From NCBI GenBank assembly GCA_037501455.1, contig CM074865.1, forward strand, positions 51,478,501 to 51,542,500: 64,000 nucleotides of DNA, read 5' to 3'. A model generated the notes under the pieces. That model was not told the DNA's origin. It searched no databases and was given only the letters and a program-made list of their open reading frames with translations. The translations under genes were made by a program, and so were the position numbers. This document shows positions 1 to 10,415 of the stretch, piece after piece (the stretch's first letter is position 1; every line of letters starts with the position of its first letter). The stretch is from Lantana camara. Lineage: Eukaryota > Streptophyta > Magnoliopsida > Lamiales > Verbenaceae.

Positions 1-562
1 TAAAAATGGCAATGTACTGAGCTACTGAACGGCTACCCTGCTTCAAGTTCATGAATTCTTGCTCCTTTCTCTGTCTCACCACCTCGGGCACAAAACACTC
101 TCGAAACTCTCTTTTGAAGACTTCCCACGTAATCTCCTCTTCATCGACCTCTAACTTCTCCCTCGACCTCTCCCACCAATCATAAGCTTCGCCATCCAAC
201 TGAAATATGGCGAACTGAACCTTCTCTTGGGTGGTAAATTGTCGAACTCCAAATATCCTCTCTATTCTCGTCAGCCATCCCTCCAATATCTCATCATCAA
301 TTGAGCCAGAAAACCGTGGAAGGTTGTAACTTAGAAATATCCCATGAGGATCTCTATGATTGTTGTTATTCAACGGAGCCGGTTGTTCAACGGGTTGTGG
401 TGGGGGAGCTTGAGCCCGTCGATGTTCCACATAATTAAAAACTGCTTCCATAAAATTTCCCATGTCCATCAGAGGCGGTTATTGTTGTCCTTGTGGTATA
501 AGGGAACGATCACGGTGTCTACATTGCCCCGGTGATCTCCCACGATGTCTATGTGGAGGCAT
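1..562 (-). pseudogene. gag: G1 gag pseudogene (Retrotrans_gag domain, partial)
   Basis: Gag forms the particle that packages element RNA. The minus-strand translation from about 340 down to 1 contains the hallmark Retrotrans_gag block: GWLTRIERIF, VQFAIFQLDGEAYDWW, then EITWEVFKREFRECF and QEFMNLKQGS. The likely start is the ATG at 562 (MPPHRHRGRSP), which resembles the start of G3 gag (MFPRRPHSG). That frame meets a TAA after 27 codons (around 479-481) and the Gag block lies in another frame, so there is at least one frameshift. The C-terminal zinc knuckle and pol would lie left of the window. The family assignment is secure; the start is inferred from position and from the G3 match. Confidence 0.85.
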
Positions 563-765
563 CCTATTCAGAAAACACTGAAGTGCATGTTATCTTTAGT
601 TAATGCATGAAAATGCAATTAGTTCAGTCAAGATCGAAGTATAGAGCATATAAGCACGTATAGAATGTATAAGAGATGCATATGCAATCACATTGTCAAT
701 TAGTCCTAAAGCCGAACGACCTAGACTGACTCACAGGACACTAGAGCCCCGGTTTTGCAACCTAG

Positions 766-778
766 GGCTCTGATACCA
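766..778 (-). other. G1 primer binding site (initiator tRNA-Met)
   Basis: The minus strand reads TGGTATCAGAGCC, complementary to the 3' end of plant initiator Met tRNA. It sits 9 bases inside the LTR terminus at 788, as expected for priming of minus-strand DNA. A GGTTGCAAAACC hairpin lies just downstream at 751-762. Confidence 0.9.
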
Positions 779-787
779 CTTAAAGGA

Positions 788-2002
788 TGTAACCCCTACA
801 CGTGTCAAATCACGGCGAACGAGGACACAACACACACTCTAAGCTAGGCGGGAGCTAACCCTTAAACCAAACAATAACCAACATGAATTAAATCGACCAA
901 CAAATGCAAAAGCGGAAGCAATAAACATAATTATTCACATTGAGCATTCAAGCTCCAAAAAAAGTAGATCAACCTATACAATAAGTGGTAGCATTGCCCT
1001 CACGGCTCAAAATAACATAATTCGCTCCATACAAAACCAAAATACAAATATAAGCACGAATGAGTGTAAAGGAAATACCAGACACAAATGCAAGACCTAG
1101 ACAACTCGAATTCCCACGTAGCACCTCCAAACCTGCACGAAACAACTGAAAACAAACCGGGTTCAGTCTAAAAGAGACTGGTGGGTGTAAAAGCGGGGCA
1201 TAAGTATGAATATCGCGGAATTGAAACATATCCATGCAAGCCCTAATCCCATAGAAGTTTGATAAGAAATTTCCCAAGTGGACAAATCAAATAATTTAAG
1301 GCCCGGCGAGTGGGCGTGCATCAACTCCAACCTTCTCCTCGTGTAAACATATTCATAATTTCATAAGTTATCATACATAACATATGTGCGCATACATAAT
1401 GATCATAATCATTCATATACACCTTCTTCCTCCGGTGGTAGACGAGTTTGCAAGACTCGACCACCTCATACATAATGGCTAGTGAGGTACATGAATCCTC
1501 AAAAGCCCGACTAGCGTTTTCTCGTCAAAACTCCTAGCGAGATCTGTTTCGACGTAAAATGGTTGGAACTAGTGCACGGGTTCACCGTCGGCCCTTGCCT
1601 CCCCAGCTTACCACGATACACTAAGCTTCGGGGCCCGTGATCATAACATACATGCAATCTCGCTAAAACATAAGGTAGGTTTTCATAAAGAAGGGGTTAA
1701 CAATCGAAAATCATAAGACTCTTTAAAAGACTCGATAATTATAAATATAACATTTGGCTTAAAACGGTCACATAAGGGTTATATTGGGTCAAGATAACTA
1801 CTAGTAGAGAAACCCACCTCGAACCGACAAAAGAAGACACGAAAGCCTCAAGGACCGGCCTCGTCTCCAACGGGATTAAAATCTGTTCAAGAAAGGCAAA
1901 GTGAGACTCAAAATGACCAATTAAGACGCTCGACAATGAAATGATCATGATATGATTGCATAAAAGAGTATGTTATGTAATGAACATGTTCATGTGTACC
2001 CG
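788..2002 (-). repeat. G1 5' LTR, truncated
   Basis: The LTR begins at TGTAACCCC (plus strand), the 3' terminus of the LTR in element orientation. It contains the CAGTCT..AGACTG palindrome at 1164-1180 that recurs in G3, G4 and LARD1 LTRs. Roughly 1.2 kb is present against 3.5-4.1 kb in related complete LTRs, so the U3 end is missing. Open frames here have no coding signature. Confidence 0.7.
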
Positions 2003-4951
2003 GAGAGTTCCCGGAGAGTTTGGGGTCCTTACCACCAGACAAGGATATTGATGTGTTCCCGGAGAGTTTGGGGTCCTTACCACCAGACAAGGATATTGAG
2101 TTTGTAGTGGATCTATATCCCGGAGCTGAGCCTTACTCGAAGACCCCCTACAAGATGGCTCCTGCCGAGTTGAAGGAGCTGAAGAAGCATTTGGATGAGC
2201 TTTTGGTTAGCCGATACATTCGTCCGACCACTTCTCCGTCCGGGTGCTCCCGTCCTGTTTGTTAAGAAGAAAGATGGGACGTTAAGGATGTCTATAGACT
2301 ACCGTGAGCTGAATAGGATGACAGTTAAGAACAATTATCCATTACCCCATATTGAGGATTTGTTTGATAGCTTACAGGGTTCATGAGTGTACTCCAAATT
2401 AGATTTGAGACAGGGTTACTATCAGTTGAGGATTAGAGAGAACGATATCTCAAAGACTGGATTCAACACGAGATATGGACACTTTGAGTTTGTGGTTATG
2501 CCTTTTGGGTTGACGAATGCTCCCGCGGTATTTATGCATATGATGCACCGGGTGTTTAGACCATTCCTTGACAAGTTCATGGTGATCTTTATAGACGACA
2601 GCTTGGTGTATTCGAGATCGGTTGAGGAGCATGCTCAGCATCTCCGAATTATGTTGGAAACACTTAGAGAGCACAAGTTGTATGCTAAGTTCAATAAGTG
2701 CGAATTTTGGATTGATCGAGTCACTTTTCTGGGTCATATCATCTCAGGCGATGGAATTGAGGTCGACCCCTCTAATATTGAAACGGTGTTACATTGGGAG
2801 AGGCCTAGGAACGCCTCTGAGATATGGAGTTTTCTGGGCTTGGCAGGTTATTATAGGAGATTTGTGATGGACTTCTCTAAGATTGCAGCCCCGTTAACCA
2901 AGTAGACTAAGAAGGAAACCAAGTTTGAATGGGATGATAGTTGTGAGCTGAGTTTTCAGACTTTAAAGGAAAGGTTGACTACAGAACCGGTTCTTACCCT
3001 ACCCGAGGGGGTTGAGAGTTATGCAGTTTATGCAGATGCTTCAAAGGAATGACTGGGTTGTGTGTTAATGCAGAATGGTCGGGTTGTAGCTTATGCCTCT
3101 AGGAAGTTGAAGGTGCCTGAACGGAATTACCCCACCCATGATCTTGAGCTTGCAGCAGTCGTGTTAGCGTTGTCTAAGTGGCGCCACTATCTCTATGGTG
3201 CTACGTTTGAGGTATTCTCGGATCATAGGAGTCTTCAGTACTTGTTCATGCAAAAAGAGCTTAACTTGAGACAGAGGAGATGGGTTGAGTTCTTAGAGTA
3301 CTATGATTGCATGATTCAGTACCATCCTGGTAAGGCCAATGTGGTTGCCGACGTGTTGAGTAGGAAGGTCAGTATTTTGAGTTTAGTGGCAGAGTCTTCT
3401 GAGCAGAGTTCGACTGTTGTGGTTTCCGTGGCTAGGTTAGCTAATATCACGATTCAGCCTGATTTGAAGCAGAGATTATTAGAGCCTCAGTCTACGGAAG
3501 CTGTGATTCAGAGATTGGTTGCACGTTTGAAGGATGATCAGGAGACTAAATTTGGGTTTGATGATTCTGGTTTCTTCAGATTCAAGGCAAGAGTGTGTGT
3601 GCCTAACCAGCTCAAGAGGGTAATACTTGAGGAGGTGCACCGCTCCGGTTATTCCATTCACCCAGGAGGCACGAAGATGTACCGGGACTTGAGAGAGTTG
3701 TATTGGTGGAGTGGCATGAAGAGGGATGTCGCATTCGTTGTGAAGCGATGTCTGACATGCCAGATGGTTAAGGCAGAACATCAGAAACCGGGAGGTACTC
3801 TCCAACCACTTCCGATTCCGAAGTGGAAGTGGGAACATGTGACTATGGACTTTGTGTCCGGCCTGCCGAGGTCTAGGAGTGGATTCGATGGGATTTGGGC
3901 AATGATAGATCGTTTGACTAAGTCTACCCATTTCCTTAAGATCTGGATGACGGATAAAGTACCTAAGTTGGCTGAATTGTATTGTAATGAGATAGTGAGA
4001 CTACATGGAGTTCCGGCTAGCATCGTGTCTGATCGGGATCCTCGGTTTACGGCTAGTTTTTGGCAGGATCTTTAGAAGTGCTTGGGTACAAAGCTTAAGT
4101 TTAGCACCGCATCACATCCTCAGACTGATGGACAATCAGAGCAGCTAATTAAGTACCTTGAGGATATGTTAAGGGCGTGTGCCTTGGATTTTAAAGATAA
4201 ATGGGATAAGCACTTGACTTTGATTGAGTTTTCTTACAACAACATCTACCAGGCTTCGATTGGTATGGCCCCTTACGAAGCACTTTATGGGAAGAATTGC
4301 AGGTCGCCACTATATTAGGATATTGACGATTGGCGATGGACTAAGGAGGATAAGCTCACGAGAGCTAAGGCCTCGGCTAAGATTGAGAAGACGGTTGAGA
4401 AGGTTAAGTTAATCCAGCAAAGAATGAAAGCAGCTCAGGATAGACAGAAGAGTTATGCGGATAAGAGGAGAAGGCCCCTTGACTTTAAGGTCGGAGATCG
4501 TGTCTTCTTAAAGGCATCTCCTTGGAAGGGCTTTTCTCGTATTGGTAGAGGTGGAAAGCTTAGCCCTCGATATCCTGGACCGTTTGAGATTCTAGAGAGG
4601 ATTGGAGAGGTGGCGTATAGGTTGGACCTACCACCAAGTTTGACTGGGATTCATAATGTGTTCCACGTTTTACAGCTTCGGAAGTTCTACCCTGATGAGT
4701 CGACGGTTCTACCGGTTGAAGAGGTACAGCTTGAGTCCGATTTGACGATTGTGAAGCACCCGGTTGAGATCCAAGATCGGAAAGTATAAATGTTGAGAAA
4801 CAAGCAGATCCCCTTGGTCAGAGTGTTGTGGAGAGATCAGAAATCTGAGGAATCGACTTGGGAGACTGAAGAGAAGAAGAGAAAGATGTATCTGGAGTTG
4901 TTTCGAATCGCGAACCTGAGGACAGGTTTTGCTAAAGGGGGCAGGTTGTGA
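2003..4951 (+). pseudogene. pol: G2 pol pseudogene: RT, RNase H, integrase, chromodomain-like tail
   Basis: It would encode the enzymes that copy element RNA and insert the DNA. Domains in order: linker (LPPDKDIEFVVDLYPG, about 2080); RT with [24 protein letters not shown] and FIDD (2588-2599); RNase H (about 2970-3360, [26 protein letters not shown]); integrase (about 3600-4320) with an HHCC-type zinc region ending CLTCQMVK, catalytic Asp in TMDFVSG and VSDRDPRF, and Glu in DGQSE; then GDRVFLKASPWKG and a chromodomain-like tail. From 2195 to the end everything stays in one frame, broken only by stops: TGA 2384, TAG 2903, TGA 3050, TAG 4073, TAG 4316 and TAA 4787. There is one extra base near 2240 and an in-frame 48-base duplication at 2010-2105. 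Catalytic residues are otherwise retained. RT has IDDSL where IDDIL is usual. Confidence 0.92.
4934..4946 (+). other. G2 polypurine tract
   Basis: AAAGGGGGCAGGT immediately precedes the LTR start TGTGACGCC. Position and composition fit the primer site for plus-strand DNA synthesis. Confidence 0.8.
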
Positions 4952-6574
4952 CGCCCCGTCCGATCATCCGTACAGTTATGACGCCACGAGAGTGTTTACT
5001 TATGCATTTACGTAAATTAAATCTTTATTATGTATCTTAATTTCCAACTATGATTTGATTATGTGGTTTAAATTAATTAAAGTGCATACTTGGAATTTTA
5101 TGATTTGACATGATTTGTACCTTGCATGAATTTAATTTAAATGTTGGAGTTGAATTGTAAAATAGAACTTAGGCCTATTTGCAATTTTGGGAGTTTTGGG
5201 CCTAATTTAAATTAGGTGATTTAGGGTGCATTTGGAACCGATATGAGCTCGGGAATTTGAATTCGAATTCCGACACCACCATTAGACTCAATTCGGTGAT
5301 TCAGATTTAATGGGATTTATTTCATATTTTTTGGAAGCCGTTTGGACATTAGACCTTTCAATTTGACCTATTGGGCCAAAAGTCACTTATTTGGGCCCAA
5401 ACCCTAATGAAACCTTTAGCCACCATATATATCCTAGCCTCTTTTCAAACTTCATTTCACACAAATCATATCATCCAAGGAGAGCTTCAAAGGAGAATGA
5501 AGATCTTGGAATTTCCCACACTTTCAAGAGCTCATATCTCCCTTGTTTCTTCATCATTTGAAGAGCCAAGGTAAGCAACAATTTTCCCTTGATGTGAATT
5601 TCATATCTATCTTTGAATCTTGAGCATCAGTATGTGTCCTCCATGTTCTATTTGTATATATTTATTCAATAAATTGTCGGATACATATTGTAAATAATGT
5701 TGGATGCTAATTAATCAAGGCTTGAAATTTATGCCCTGAATGCGTCCTTTTTTTTCGCTGCGAAACGAGATGTAGCTTTGTTAACTGGAATGACTGATTA
5801 AAAAGGGAGATTGGATTTCTTGCAATTAATAATGAAAGTAAACGAAATGCCTTTATGGTGGAGTGAATGCTCGAATTATAAAACTTGGAATTTATATCAA
5901 CATGTCCTAATTAAATAAGAGATGAAATGATTACTTGGAAATGGAATATAGATGAAATTAATAGAATGCAAGCTGCACTTCATTTCGTGGGTGTGTTTCT
6001 TGGATTTATTAAATAAAGGACGCACTAAATAATGAAATTAAAGGCTGCGTGAAATGGTGCCTGGAGGGACGTGATGATTTGCTTGGGATTTATTTAAACA
6101 TGCCTTGTGAGTGCTTGCCTTGCTACGTCCCGCTTCGTGGCTGCTACTGTTAATATGATTTTAAATGAAATGCTTCGGTGGTGGAGTGTATTCATTAATA
6201 AAAGCTTGAAATTTATGTTACCATGCCTTAAATTAATAAGGGTTATAATGATTGCTTGAATTGTGAAATTTGGTAGCATGAAACACTGTGCCCTTGTCCG
6301 CCACCATGCTGCCATTCATTTCGTTTAAATTGGTTATTGAGTTCTTGTATTTAAAGTACCAATGCGTGCCACTGTCTAATACAATTACTAATTGATTCAT
6401 TATGTGTGTGCATTAAATATTAAGGGTGAGAATATGAATTTGAAAAGGGTAATGAGTCTCGATCTCTTCATTTTATTATTATTTCATTTCGTTCTTCAAA
6501 AACAAATATTATTTTAATGATAAAATGCATTATTTTAAATATTAATGATATGTATTTATTTGGGTGGTGGTGTG
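4947..6574 (+). repeat. G2 3' LTR, right end missing
   Basis: Starts TGTGACGCCCCGTCC directly after the polypurine tract. A TATA-like run (CATATATATCC) lies near 5424. AT-rich, without credible coding content. The terminal ..CA end is not seen before G3 sequence starts at 6575, so about 1.6 kb of LTR is preserved. Confidence 0.7.
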
Positions 6575-7682
6575 ATACATCATACTCATCGAATATACAA
6601 TGTAATAATCGAACAAACATGCAAGGAAATGGAAGAGATTGGATCAAACACTCATGTTCTTCATTTTCATACGAAATGCATTAATGGAAACCTTCAATAA
6701 ATGCAACCTACCTCTGATATGAGTTCATACAATTAATAATGGATGTCATAAGGTTATAAATGATGCATCAAATCAACAAGAATCAAAAGATATCATGCCA
6801 AATTCATCAAATCTCCACAAACCCTTACTATTCATCTAATGAACCATAACAGGCTCTAAACTCCACCAAAATCAGCCAAAGAGCACTCAAAAGAAAGAAG
6901 AGAAAATGGACAACTAGATTCCGGACATACCTTTCGAATTTGAGGTGAATCCGAGGTGTATGGAGCCAGAAATGGCCAAAGTGAATAGTATTTCCCCCTT
7001 TTTCCTCTCTCTCGGTATGAACTGCTGCTTTCCTTATTTCTCTTGGCTTGGGGTCCGAATGAGGAGTAAATGGGTTGAAATAGGGTTAATTTAGGGTCAA
7101 ATGGGTTCAAGTATGGGGCGATTCGGATAAGAAACGGATCGGTTATGATTACAATGGACGAACATGGCAATGCTGTCAAACGGGTCGTGTTTCGGGAAAA
7201 ATTCGGAGGATCAAACGGGTTTCAAAAATTACAAAGTCAGGTTCGAAGGCTTCCATTCTTCATTACGAGTCCGACGCTTCTTGCAGAATTCGAATCCGAA
7301 TTCCCGAGCCTTAGTTATGACTTCCGGAACACAAAGTGCGCTAAAACAAGTTAGGCACTCGTATCGCTTAACATATAAAACGGTTCAAGAACCGTATCAA
7401 ACGGACTCAAAACTTAAAACGAGCACGTAGATGAATTCATATCACACATATTTCATGCATATCCTGTAGTCACATACTTAGGAGCAAATACTGGGTCAAA
7501 CGGATCGAACGGTGTCAAAACGAACAAATTACTTAACAAAACGTAACAAATAATTATTCAAATATTCAATTAGGCATATAATCAATTTAGTAATCACATA
7601 AAGGAATAAATAAGTAAATAAAACACGTTCGAAACCCTCTCGAAAGTGCATACCTGTATGGCCGTACGAGCGGGATGTTACA
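6575..7682 (-). repeat. G3 3' LTR, truncated
   Basis: Homologous to 12865-13949, beginning abruptly at ATACATCATACTC on the left and ending CGGGATGTTACA. Length is about 1.1 kb against 3.5 kb in the partner LTR. The missing 2.4 kb is the U5 side in element orientation. Confidence 0.85.
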
Positions 7683-7702
7683 AACTTCCCCCCTTCAAAA
7701 GG
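7683..7702 (-). other. G3 polypurine tract
   Basis: The minus strand reads CCTTTTGAAGGGGGGAAGTT directly before the LTR start TGTAACATCCCG at 7682, the expected place for the plus-strand primer. Confidence 0.8.
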
Positions 7703-9199
7703 ACCTATCCTCAGGTCCTAAGGTAAGGTCTTCTCTGCCGAACCACGAAGCTCTCAAAGCCTCAGCGAACCACCGAAGCCATGAGAATTAGGTCCACTCG
7801 TTGAAATGAGTTACCATTTAATTCTCCCTGAGATCTCCTAAGACGTAGCAAACCGGACACGAAGTCCTTAGCAGTTTGCTCCCACTTCCATATAGAATTC
7901 GGAAGTAGTTGGAGAAACTACCGCTACATAATGTTCGGTCTTCCACCGATCGCAGTTTAGACATCGGTACATGAAGTCTGCATTATCCTATCTTATGCCA
8001 ACACATCTTCATCGGTTCTTCGGACCCTCGGACCCAGAGTGAGGTAACTTGTGACCTTGCATTATCAGAAGTGTTGACTACCTTCTTCCCGAAGCCACGA
8101 GCAACCAAAGCCTTCCTTAGTGCCTCGATTGCAACAAAGTAGTCTTAAGTACCCTCGGGTAAGCAAAGCTATGACCAAAGGCTACTCTCTTCAAACACCT
8201 CATCTCACTCCAACCGTGCCTCTTCTTATTATCCTTGTCATGGGATGGCCAACGAAAGAAGACAAATCTACTATTCAATCCCAATAACACTATAGACTTG
8301 TTCTCTAAGGCAATTCTCGGTTCTTCTTCTCAGATGCGTAGTTGGTAATACCCTTATTAAAACCCAACTCTTTACAGACCACGAATCCCCTGGAAACACG
8401 AACACCACCTGGAAACGAACAAAGGGTATTTATCTTCCACAGTTAACCTGTGCAGCTCACGGTAGTTAAATTCCCCTTAAATCCTGTCTCTTCTAGATAG
8501 GACTAAGCACTCCACGAATAAGTACTCGAACGGATGATACTACCTTCTAAGAGCTCTTCAACTACACCTTTGAACTCGAGTCATCCCGGAATAAAGATCA
8601 CGACCACTTCAATGTCCCTATCGGGAAGGAAACGAATTCCAACTTCCAAGGAAACATCAAATAAGTCTTTCTACGACCCTTATCTCTTCAAGCTTGGCTC
8701 AATCCTTTGGTTGACCCAAAAGTAAGCCACAAAGCTTGTTGCACCTTCCCGGAATAACCAACCACCTCTACAAAGCATATAGACGGGGTAGTCTTCAACC
8801 TAACACCTGAAAATATCAATGAGCCTTAACGAACCTCCCAAGAGCAACGAACAATGGCTCCAAGCCCGAACAAACAACCCACACCTTGAGGTAACCCTGT
8901 ACCTCAACAAGAAGAAGGAGAAGAAGAAGACTCCTTCAAAAAGTCCATCGATAAACTCGGTCCTCGCAACTCACATACACCCGGACCCTCAGCTCACTAA
9001 CTCTCTTCAAGAAGAGAGTTCCCCACAAAAGAAAGAAACACACGTAACAAAACAAGTGCAAGAAGCAACACAGGCAACAACATCAAGCACAAGGAGCAGC
9101 AAAGCAAAAGAAAATAAACAAAAGGTGGGTTTCCCCCGAGATATAACTATGGATGAATGATATGGTATGAATGCAATTACCTCAATTTCCGGGTGCTCT
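7703..9199 (-). pseudogene. pol: G3 pol remnant, heavily eroded
   Basis: No frame stays open, but short blocks are recognisable on the minus strand. Near 8650-8480 there are FLPDRDIEVV and, in another frame, YRELHRLTVEDKYPL, the RT motif normally written DYRELNR.TV..KYPLP. Near 7900-7860 IWKWEQTAKDFVSGL matches the integrase core block WKWE..TMDFV.GLP. Their order is correct for pol, but the whole section is about 1.5 kb where about 3.5 kb is usual, so large deletions plus many small indels have accumulated. Motif matches were made by eye; a translated profile search would settle the limits. Confidence 0.7.
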
Positions 9200-10199
9200 T
9201 TAGTGTCTAAGTTGAAGCCTTTCATTCCGCCTCCTTTTTTTGTTAGCCCTCGAACTATCACAATCGGAAATCCGATGCTCTGAAGATCCGCAAGCGTAGC
9301 ACTTCCCTAGCTGAATCCAACATCCGTGAAATGTATGGTTGATCCCTCCACAATGGGCGCACGGTTGAAATTCCCTCTCTGATCGAGGGGTCTTCCGAGA
9401 CTTAGGTCTCTTGTCACTTCTCTTAGTTCGGTTGCCACGCTGAATCAATCTTTCCTCCACTTGCAAATGGGAACAAGAGCTTGACCCAGAAGGTTGTCCC
9501 GATGCCTCATCTTCATATCTTTTTCTTGCCATCCATCGGGTTTCGATCCGTAGCACTTTCTCCACTGCTTGGTCCCACGTATTTGTACTTCTTGCCATCA
9601 AAGCTTCCTTAAATTTGCCCCGAAGGCCTTCCATAAAATACCTAGTCTTTACCCGATCCTCATTGAAAATATTCGGTACATACGCGCCTAATCTCTCGAA
9701 CTCTTCCAAATATTCCATAACAGTTTTGTTTCCTTGTTTGAGGGTGAGAAATTCTTCAGTTCTTCGATCTTGTAGAATAGCCGGTGTATATTTCTTCTTA
9801 AAGTCCCCGAATAAATACATTCCATGTCACCTCTTTGTTTATCGCCTCTAGGTGTTGAGAAATTCTTGACCACCATAATCATGCTTGTCCTTGGAGAAGT
9901 AGGGTAACAAGGCGGACCTTGTTTTGAGGTTCACAAGGCCACACCCTAAATATTCCTTCTATTTCTGAAATCCATTTTTCGGCTCTAATATCATCACCTC
10001 CTCCAAACTGTGAAGGGTTAAAGGTCCCGAATTCCCGGTATAAAGTCGCTATTGAATCCATAGGTTGTCCCGTAGAAGAAGTTTATCCTTGATTCGCTTG
10101 GAATTGTTAAAACATAGCGGTCATGAAGTCCTCGGCATTGAAAGGTGGACGAGGATGTTGATGTGAAGATTGTCCGGAGTGTGGTCGACGTGGAAACAT
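9200..10199 (-). pseudogene. gag: G3 gag pseudogene with two CCHC zinc knuckles
   Basis: Structural protein of the element particle. A start at the ATG at 10199 gives MFPRRPHSGQSS. Further in come FGGGDDIRAEKWISEIEGIF and VRLVTLLLQGQA, then after a frameshift near 9820-9880 a 206-residue open block (9820-9200). That block holds KKKYTPAILQDRRTEEFLTL, ETRWMARKRYE and two RNA-binding zinc knuckles, CAHCGGINHTFHGC and CYACGSSEHRISDC, both with intact C-X2-C-X4-H-X4-C spacing. An early TAA follows FMTAMF. It is far better preserved than the adjoining pol. A tail of basic residues after the second knuckle is typical of Gag. Confidence 0.88.
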
Positions 10200-10395
10200 C
10201 CTGAAAAGCTCAAAACTACAACACAACTATAGGTGCATGTCGATTAATAGGTGCATGTTCATGTGAACAGTTAAGACAAATACTACAAATAAGTCACATA
10301 AAATGAGATAGTGAATGCAAATAAACACATAATCCTAAGCCGAACGACCTAGACAGACCAGACACGATGCTAGAGCTCCGGTTTTGCAACCCAGA

Positions 10396-10407
10396 GCTCT
10401 GATACCA
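10396..10407 (-). other. G3 primer binding site (initiator tRNA-Met)
   Basis: TGGTATCAGAGC on the minus strand, 8 bases from the LTR terminus at 10416. The hairpin GGTTGCAAAACC follows at 10391-10380. Confidence 0.9.
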
Positions 10408-10415
10408 CATTAGGA

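Larger units (their letters stand above)
1..2002 (-). mobile_element. G1: Ty3/gypsy LTR retrotransposon fragment (gag, primer site, part of 5' LTR)
   Basis: Read on the minus strand, the order is 5' LTR fragment (2002 down to 788), spacer, initiator-Met primer site (778-766), untranslated leader, then gag (562 down to 1), running off the left window edge. This is the normal 5' half of a Ty3/gypsy element. The LTR terminus beside the primer site (TGTAACCCC on the plus strand) and the leader match G3 and LARD1 in this window, so the three belong to one gypsy group. The outer end of the LTR is missing: near 2002 it joins G2, in the opposite orientation, without a recognisable LTR terminus. The exact join is uncertain by about 20 bases. 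Confidence 0.85.
2003..6574 (+). mobile_element. G2: Tekay/Del-like Ty3/gypsy chromovirus, 5'-truncated
   Basis: Plus-strand element lacking 5' LTR, gag and most of protease. It starts in the protease-RT linker and carries RT, RNase H, integrase and a chromodomain-like C-terminus, then a polypurine tract and the start of the 3' LTR at 4947. The LTR begins TGTGACGCCCCG. The final pol frame terminates five bases inside the LTR, an arrangement seen in chromoviruses. The right boundary with G3 near 6574 is a deletion-type join: homology to the G3 LTR begins abruptly at 6575 and no G2 LTR terminus is visible. Lineage is inferred from the C-terminal motif LWRDQKSEESTWE. Confidence 0.85.

Noticed and set aside
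2450..2737. Minus-strand open frame of 95 codons inside G2 RT
   Set aside because: Shadow of the RT reading frame on the other strand; no independent support.
7683..10415. G3 as a gag-only TR-GAG element
   Set aside because: RT-like YRELHRLTVEDKYPL and integrase-like WKWE..KDFVSGL remnants show it once had pol, so it is a decayed ordinary element unless other copies share the shortened form.
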